Positions 8,941-14,453 of a stretch of 14,453 nt of DNA are shown here, piece by piece. Within the stretch, counting starts at the first letter, position 1. Each line of letters starts with the position of its first letter. The notes beneath the pieces were generated by a model. The model worked only from the letters and a program-made list of their open reading frames with translations. It had not been told where the DNA came from and searched no databases. The position numbers and the translations under genes were made by a program. The DNA comes from Funneliformis mosseae (taxonomy: Eukaryota; Glomeromycota; Glomeromycetes; Glomerales; Glomeraceae): the NCBI GenBank assembly GCA_910592005.1, contig CAJVPP010002547.1, positions 1 to 14,453 on the forward strand. The letters run 5' to 3'.

Positions 8941-9592
8941 ACTACTTTATTTAAGCAAAATGATGATTAATTTATAAATAACTTATTCAGCTAGAATACA
9001 CTAATGTAAAAATACATCACATACCATTGAAAATAAATATGCTAATACATTAGAGAGCATACTGATTTTTTATATTTATATATATACTTTTCTTTTAATA
9101 TTTATTATAAACATACCACTTTTTTTATCTATTTGTTATCTGAATACTTAAATAAATAAAATAAATTTTTAATTAATAAATATTATTTAAAATACATGTA
9201 CTATATCTTATTGCTATTTTTATTTTAATTTCTAATAATGTTAATATTTCAGATAATATATAATCACAAAATTTTGAATTATTATATTATATTTTATTTT
9301 TCTTAGATATGATAAAATTTTAAGTCAAATATCTTTATCTTTAAGTAGATTTTTTTCTGAATATTTATTAAGACTAATTTGTAAAATATTATTATATAAT
9401 ATATATAATTTAAATATATTTAAAAACTATTCTTTATAATTTAATAATTATTTTAGCTAATTTTATTTTATAATGATTAGATTTTTGTAATTAAAAAATA
9501 TTGAATAGCTTTAAATCAAACTTTTAATCTAATGTTATTTCCTTATTATTTTTAAATATATTTTTAATTTTTATAATATATTTATTTAGTAT
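8941..9592. other. AT-rich spacer
   Basis: Only low-complexity A/T sequence between the gag-protease tail and the end of the minus-strand gene relic. No reverse transcriptase, integrase or LTR is seen. Confidence 0.5.
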
Positions 9593-10724
9593 TTAATTAT
9601 TTGATTTATTATTTTTTTTGATATCACTTTCATCATCATCTCTTTTTTTTATTTTTTTATTATTATCTTTTTTTTCTTCTCTTATTTTATTTATATTTTC
9701 TTTATTAAATATAAAAAAATTATCTAATACTTGACTATTATTCTTAATAGCTTTATATATAATTTTTTTTCTTTTTTAATTTAAATAGAATTTTTATAGT
9801 ATAGAAATGAATGCTAAACTTAGATAGTTTCAAATTTTTTATATTATCAATAAAATTTGAAATAAATTTTTTTTTTTTATCAAAACCTTCATCTTTTTAT
9901 TTAAATTCTATATTTATAAAATTTTATTTGTTTTATTTATATAATATTATTTGTCTTTTAACTTTTACTAAATTTTTACAATTTTCTGTAAATATAAAAC
10001 TTTTTTTAATTATAAATCAAATTTGTATATATTATAGTATTTATATAAAATTTATTAGATTATATATATATATATAATTTAACTAAAATATTATAATCAA
10101 AATAATTTTATTCATTTGTATTATCAATATTTATAAAGTAATTTCCTATTTATATTTTTGAATATATAATATTACTTGTAAAAAAATATTTTTATCTAAA
10201 AAAACTTTAAGTTTTAGCATAATATTCTCAATAAGAATAAAAAATTTTTGTATTATTATATAATCATTTATTCATAAATGAATGTATTTAGCATAATATT
10301 TTTTTTTGCTACGTTAGCAATAATCTTATTTATATTCAATTTTAAATAGTTAGATTTTATAAGTTGAAGATAAAGTTAAACATATTTAAATTTCACCATT
10401 AACTTTTTTATTATTGAGATCTAATATTAGGTTATCAATCAAAATCTTATTATATTAATTATAATTCTCAATTTTATCATTTAACTCTTCTATATTAATT
10501 TTATCAGCTAATTTCTTATTGATCTCTTTAATAAGTTTTTGGTATTTCAAAAGATATATAATGTTTAAATTTTCTTTATTATCTTATGCTACTATTGATT
10601 TTTTTTTAGTATGATTTGAGTTTTTTATGTAATATAATCTATATACTTCATTAAAAATACTTTCTTGGTAATATTTTTTATTGTTTTTTTTTTATAATTT
10701 TTATGATATTATTATTTTTGACAT
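9593..10724 (-). pseudogene. Minus-strand gene relic, lysine/acidic-rich protein, unrecognised
   Basis: Read on the minus strand from ATG at 10724-10722 (MSKIIIS), one frame continues to about 10350 with five or so interruptions: YYQESIFNEVYRLYYI, LLKYQKLIKEINKKLADK, NIEELNDKIENYN and ILIDNLILDLNNKKVNGEI. The interruptions are TAA where Gln would fit. A middle part reads ENIMLKLKVFLDKNIFLQ (about 10240-10160). After a plausible TTTACAG acceptor (9992-9986), the last exon reads NCKNLVKVKRQIILYK, then a Lys-rich and Asp/Glu-rich tail with IREEKKDNN and KRDDDESDIKK, ending TAA at 9595-9593. The last 50 or so codons have no stop. I cannot name the family; a cyclin-type domain in the middle crossed my mind but lacks clear motifs. 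The strong codon structure argues against chance, although A-rich strands inflate Lys/Asn content. Confidence 0.4.
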
Positions 10725-11040
10725 TTTGTTGAATATAATATATTAATTTTTTAATTGATAATAGGAAGTATTAAATTTTATTATCAAATAATGATTCTTT
10801 TTATAAGAGAAAAATATTTTTTTTTAAATTTTACAATATAAAGCAAAAAATAAATCATAATTAGATGATTTTTTTATTATTTAATAATAAAAAAAGAATC
10901 ATAAAAGAAATGTATTATAAAGAAATATATCACAATAGATATGTATCACTAAAAAATATTTATACATTTTATTTTGTATTATATTAAATTTTATGATAAA
11001 CTATTTATAATTCTTGATCTATAATATTATCACATATATA
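10725..11040. other. AT-rich spacer upstream of minus-strand relic
   Basis: Lies between the putative ATG of the minus-strand relic and the Tc1-like element. It would hold that gene's promoter, but no element is recognisable. Confidence 0.4.
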
Positions 11041-11063
11041 CACATAGGACAAAAGTATCTGGA
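11041..11063 (+). repeat. Left terminal inverted repeat of Tc1-like element
   Basis: Contains the core GACAAAAGTATCTGGA. The matching core lies in reverse complement at 12701-12720. Confidence 0.85.
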
Positions 11064-11230
11064 CAATTGTGATATTACACAAATTTAACTGTATATTGCT
11101 AATCTTTAAATAACAATAGAATGCCTAATTTCTAACCAAATTCGTTATTCTTTTTTTTTTAGAATCCTACAACTTCGCTTTTTTAAATAAAAAAAAATTT
11201 TTTATAAATAATTATTTCAATACATAAAAA

Positions 11231-12246
11231 TGCCAAAACCTATGAGCTTACATCTTTTAAGCGTGAAAAGATTGTAGATTTATTAAAGGGCAGACATAGC
11301 ATAAGAAACATTTTGGAAATTCTTAGCAAACAAAAATCTACTGTCCATGATGTAATTACGAAATACAATAAGAAAACTGTACTGATACTGCATCTAAGAG
11401 TGATAGATCTTTAGCTTTATTAGAATAAGATAAATATTAATTAAGAAGAATAGTCCAACAAAACCGTAAATAAGCTGTAGAAGAAATTACTGAACAATTT
11501 AACCAGAGTCTTAATATTTTATTAAGTAGTAAAACTGTTAAGCGAGTATTACATTTTATGGATTATTATAGGTGTACTAGTAGGAAAAAACCTTCAGTTT
11601 CTGATGTAAATAAAAAACGTTTACTTTGGTATCATATTAGAAAAGTTGATAAGATGAATGGAATTTTATAATTTTTGGTAATGAATCTCATTTTGAATTA
11701 TTTAGAAATAATGCTAATCAATAGGTTTGACATAAGGTTCATGAGGCATATGCAAAAGATTGTTTAATTTTAACAGTTCAAAAGTCAGAAAAAATTATGG
11801 TTTGGAAGTGTTTTTGCAACTTTAAAGTAGGATCATTAGTAATAATTGAGGGAAAATTAAATGCTAAAAAGTATGTAGAATTACTTAAACGTTATTTTTT
11901 ACCTTTTCTTAATAAACTTAAACCTAATAGCCATACTTTTCAAGATGATAATGCTTTAGCATATGCAGCACAATTCATAAAGGGTTAGAAAGAAAAAAAT
12001 TTACATTAATCACTTCCTTAGCTAGCACAGAGCCCTGACCTCAATCCAATTGAGAATTTGTGAAATGTATTAAAAAGAAAGGTCAGGATGCGTAGTCCTA
12101 AACCAAAAAATAAGTTAGAACTTTTAGCTACTCTTAAAGAAGAATGGTATTAAATTGAATCTAAAAGATTATTAAAGTTAGTTGAAAGTATGCCTCGTAG
12201 AATTAAGGCTATAATAAAAAGTAAGGCGTATCCTATGCTATATTAG
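11231..12246 (+). pseudogene. Tc1-like DD34E transposase, decayed
   Basis: The transposase of the surrounding element. The paired helix-turn-helix N-terminus is clear: YELTSFKREKIVDLLKGRHS and KSTVHDVITKYN. The catalytic domain follows: IFGNESHF (first Asp now Asn, codon AAT 11680-11682), IMVWKCF, FQDDNA (second Asp, 11947-11949) and AQSPDLNPIENL (Glu, 12052-12054). The last two are 34 residues apart, the DD34E spacing. The C-terminus LKRKVRMRSPKPKN and LVESMPRRIKAIIKSKAYP ends at TAG 12244-12246, a normal length of about 340 codons. Defects are one-base losses after ATG 11231 and near 11378, another shift near 11648, and stops at Gln positions (TAA/TAG in E-x-DK, Y-x-LRR, RK-x-AVEE) and Trp positions (TGA after V at 11730 and after NL at 12060, TAG after KG and after LP). 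The longest open piece is 11797-11985. Confidence 0.9.
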
Positions 12247-12700
12247 TATTATTTTTAGATTAATATAAGTTAATAAATAGTTAAAATTTATATGTTTTTA
12301 CTAAAGATTATAATATTGTAATATAGCTAAAAATTTCTTTAAATTTTTTCAATTTTTTTTATATTATTTCATAACTATCTAACAAAATTTTATAAAAAAA
12401 TTTATAATTATATATTTTAAATAATAATAAAAAAGGTTACTTAGTAATAAAAATTATGTTAAGACTAAACATTTTAATATTATACTATAAATAAAGTTTT
12501 TATTAGAAAATGTATTATTTTAAAATAAATTTTAAATTATTATAGTTTGACCAATTTTTACTTAAATTCTTTGAAATTTTTATGTATTACGTGATATATT
12601 ATGATGAATAACTTTACTTATGAAACTGAAGTTATATTTATTAATAAAAAAAAGTTTACTTATATCCAACTTTACCTAATTAATTTAGTAATTTACATAG

Positions 12701-12727
12701 TATCCAGGTACTTTTGTCTTGTATGTG
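12701..12727 (-). repeat. Right terminal inverted repeat of Tc1-like element
   Basis: On the minus strand it carries GACAAAAGTACCTGGATA, matching the left core except at two positions (T/C and C/T). It ends CACATA at 12727, followed by TA. Confidence 0.85.
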
Positions 12728-13365
12728 TATATATATAGATTAATAATATTACAAAAATATTGATTATATAATAAAATATTAATATTTTGAATTTTGGTCA
12801 CTTAAAAATACTTATTTCTGACAATAAAAAAATTTTAATTATAATTTTCAATTAATTATTATTATACAAAATTTTACATAGTAATTTATTATAAGATATT
12901 TATAATTTTATTTATTATAGTATTTTAATTTTTATAAGCTATTTTTAATAGTCTTATAATTTTTTTACTTTGAAAAATAAAATGGTAATAAAGTTCAAAA
13001 ATATAATTAATATATAATTAATAATTATTTTACACAAAATACTGAATAACTATTATATTAGAAAAATTAAATTTGATTGGTTAATTTAGGGCTTTACAGG
13101 AGTCTTGAATCATAAATCAAATTTGATTTCTAATATTATTAACTACTTTGTAGATAAGGTAGTTAGCTTAAAGTACTGGATAAATGATTTATCTGATGTC
13201 TTGTGATTAAGCTATTTTTTTAACTTTTTAAACTTTTTTTTATAAATAAATAATAATTTTCCTACAAACAATTTTTTTCACAATATTTTTTCTTTTTTTA
13301 CAAATTTTATAAATAATTTATTTTTGCAAACTAAATTTCGTTAATAAAAATTGTAAGTAATTTTA
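12728..13365. other. AT-rich spacer between two Tc1-like elements
   Basis: No gene supported. 13066-13125 holds two facing copies of AAATCAAATTTGATT-like sequence around a slightly GC-richer patch. AACTAC (13141-13146) and GTAGTT (13159-13164) form a short stem. A weak unclassified MITE end is possible but has no boundaries. Confidence 0.4.
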
Positions 13366-14343
13366 CAGTAGCGATCATAAGTATCTGACTGCCTGAGATC
13401 ATTCAAAATTATTATATAACTACCTCTTAAATTTTTCAGAAATATAATGTAATACAATACATAATCACTTGTAAATTTATAAGTATTAATAATACAAAAA
13501 AAAAATTTAGATGATCATCAAACTTTTGCTTGAAAAATGGAATTTTCTTTAGAGAAATGATATGAAATTATCTTTTTACGTGAGCATCCAGCTAGTCTAA
13601 AGTTTAGTTTTAGATTTATTGCTAAACATGTATGTTGTAGTAAGTCTACAGCTATTTATTAGGTTAAAAGATATCATGAAAATCAGGATCTAAGTATTTT
13701 AGAAAGATCAAGTAGTCTTGTATAATATTCATGAAACAAGATGACAAGATTGTAAAGATAGCAGAGAAAAAACATAATATAATAGCCATTTAAATACAAG
13801 AAAAATAGAATAAAGAGGTATTGGGCTTAGTGTAAAAACTGTAAGACAACGTCTTTATAAGTCTAGAAAAAAGTTTAGTAATAAAATTTCTAAACATTTA
13901 CTTAAAGAAGACCATTGAAAAAAAAGGTTGCAATAGGCAAAAAAATATAAGAATTTTGATTGGAATTGAATTGTTTTTACAGATAAGGGTACATTTCAAT
14001 TATATATATCAAAAAAAAGGTTTAACAGTTTCCTGGTAGAAAAAAAGTATTTTGTTCTATTAAGCATTCACTAAAAGTTCATATTTGGGAATGTTTTTCT
14101 GCTTCTGAATTTGGTAAGTTATTTTGCTTTCAGAAGAACCTTAATGTTAAATTTATGAGTACTATTTATGAGTAAGGTCTTCTGGTTTCTACCTCTAAAC
14201 TTTTTGATGAAGATAATATAGATTGAATCTTGTAAAAAGATAATGATCCAAAGCATCAATCGAAAATCATGAAAAAATAAAAGAAAGAAAATGGCATTGA
14301 GGTACTTTCTTAGCCATCAATGTCTCCAGATCAAAATTTTATC
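13366..14343 (+). mobile_element. Second Tc1/mariner-like element, 3' truncated
   Basis: The left terminus CAGTAGCGATCATAAGTATC starts at 13366 directly after a TA (13364-13365), the expected Tc1 insertion context. It differs from the terminus of the element at 11041, so this is a different subfamily. Similarity to the transposase stops abruptly near 14343, and no right inverted repeat is found before the window ends, so the 3' part is deleted or replaced, or diverged beyond recognition. Confidence 0.75.
13537..14343 (+). pseudogene. Tc1-like transposase, truncated and decayed
   Basis: Starts at ATG 13537 with MEFSLEK and a stop, then YEIIFLREHPASLKF, IAKHVCCSKSTAIY and VKRYHENQDLS, the DNA-binding half. 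It continues SVKTVRQRLYKSRKKFS and KYKNFDWN, IVFTDKGTFQLY (first Asp kept at 13982-13984; the next residue is Lys where Glu is usual), then after a frameshift VHIWECFSASEFGKLFCFQK and KDNDPKHQSKI (second Asp 14239-14241), KKENGIEVLS and SPDQNFI. The residue 34 positions after the second Asp, expected to be Glu, is Pro (CCT, 14344-14346), and the sequence beyond is unrelated. TGA/TAA/TAG replace Trp (HVW-like, GxVLPW-like positions) and Gln. It is more diverged than the neighbouring Tc1 relic. Confidence 0.85.
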
Positions 14344-14346
14344 CCT

Positions 14347-14453
14347 TAAACTGTAGAGATTTACAGGCAAATTTGTCTGTTTATTTACTATAAATTCCCT
14401 TCTGATTTACTTTTATGAAAAATTAAAATTTTTAAAAAATTTTTTTTTTAAAT
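14347..14453. other. Short unexplained end segment
   Basis: Follows the point where the Tc1 transposase similarity stops. It ends in facing A- and T-runs at 14424-14450. No feature recognised. Confidence 0.4.

Larger units (their letters stand above)
11041..12727 (+). mobile_element. Tc1/mariner-like element, full length, inactive
   Basis: 1687 bp with terminal inverted repeats: left CACATAGGACAAAAGTATCTGG (from 11041) and, on the opposite strand, right CACATACAAGACAAAAGTACC (from 12727), differing by a small indel and substitutions. A TA dinucleotide lies on both sides (11039-11040 and 12728-12729), the expected Tc1 target duplication. The size and single central transposase gene are standard for Tc1 elements. 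The transposase is dead (see next entry). Confidence 0.85.

Noticed and set aside
9811..10077. 88-codon Phe/Ile-rich frame with apparent membrane segments
   Set aside because: Antisense shadow of the minus-strand relic; poly-A/T sequence naturally gives Phe, Ile, Leu and Tyr runs.
11797..11988. 63-codon open frame as a stand-alone gene
   Set aside because: It is an internal fragment of the Tc1 transposase bounded by nonsense changes.
700..12246. Ciliate-like genetic code (TAA/TAG read as Gln)
   Set aside because: Many stops do sit at Gln positions, but TAA, TAG and TGA also replace Trp, CAA and TGG are still used, true frameshifts occur, and catalytic Asp/Glu are lost by G-to-A. No single code explains all of these; transition mutation does.
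1..14453. CRISPR array, tRNA or rRNA genes
   Set aside because: No evenly spaced conserved repeats with unique spacers, no cloverleaf with GTTCRA arm context, and no rRNA core motifs were recognised on either strand.

Overview
The window looks like a repeat-dominated, gene-poor stretch of a very AT-rich fungal nuclear genome (by eye around 80% A+T). It is a graveyard of transposable elements in which almost every coding region is broken. The style of the relics (Tc1/mariner transposases, a long fungal DDE transposase, a gag-protease gene, short GT-AG introns, hAT-like MITEs) reminds me of arbuscular mycorrhizal fungi (Glomeromycotina, Rhizophagus/Gigaspora type). That assignment is an inference from remembered family resemblance, not a search result.

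Layout. 1-246: right end of a GC-richer hAT-like MITE. 700-2128 (+): multi-exon gene relic of unknown function with two in-phase introns. 2420-3810 (+): relic of a long IS630/Tc1-mariner-like DDE transposase. 3811-4993: AT-rich spacer with a short-period repeat. 4994-8940 (+): relic of a retrotransposon-type gag plus aspartic protease gene, split by three separate hAT-like MITEs at 5717-6429, 6719-6901 and 8059-8208, with no reverse transcriptase following. 9593-10724 (-): relic of an unrecognised lysine/acidic-rich protein gene. 11041-12727: a complete but dead Tc1-like element with terminal inverted repeats, TA duplications and a decayed DD34E transposase. 13366-about 14343: 5' part of a second, different Tc1-like element, broken exactly where its last catalytic residue should be.

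The unifying signal is how these genes died. Reading frames are largely conserved, but Gln codons have become TAA/TAG, Trp codons TGA/TAG/TAA, and catalytic Asp/Glu codons Asn/Lys. These are C-to-T and G-to-A transitions, largely explained as CpA to TpA on one strand or the other. This resembles fungal repeat-induced point mutation or methylation-linked deamination. The hAT-like MITE copy at 1-246 keeps CpG and GC-rich motifs and seems to have escaped it, which suggests later insertion. I see no intact, expressible protein gene, no rRNA or tRNA and no CRISPR array.
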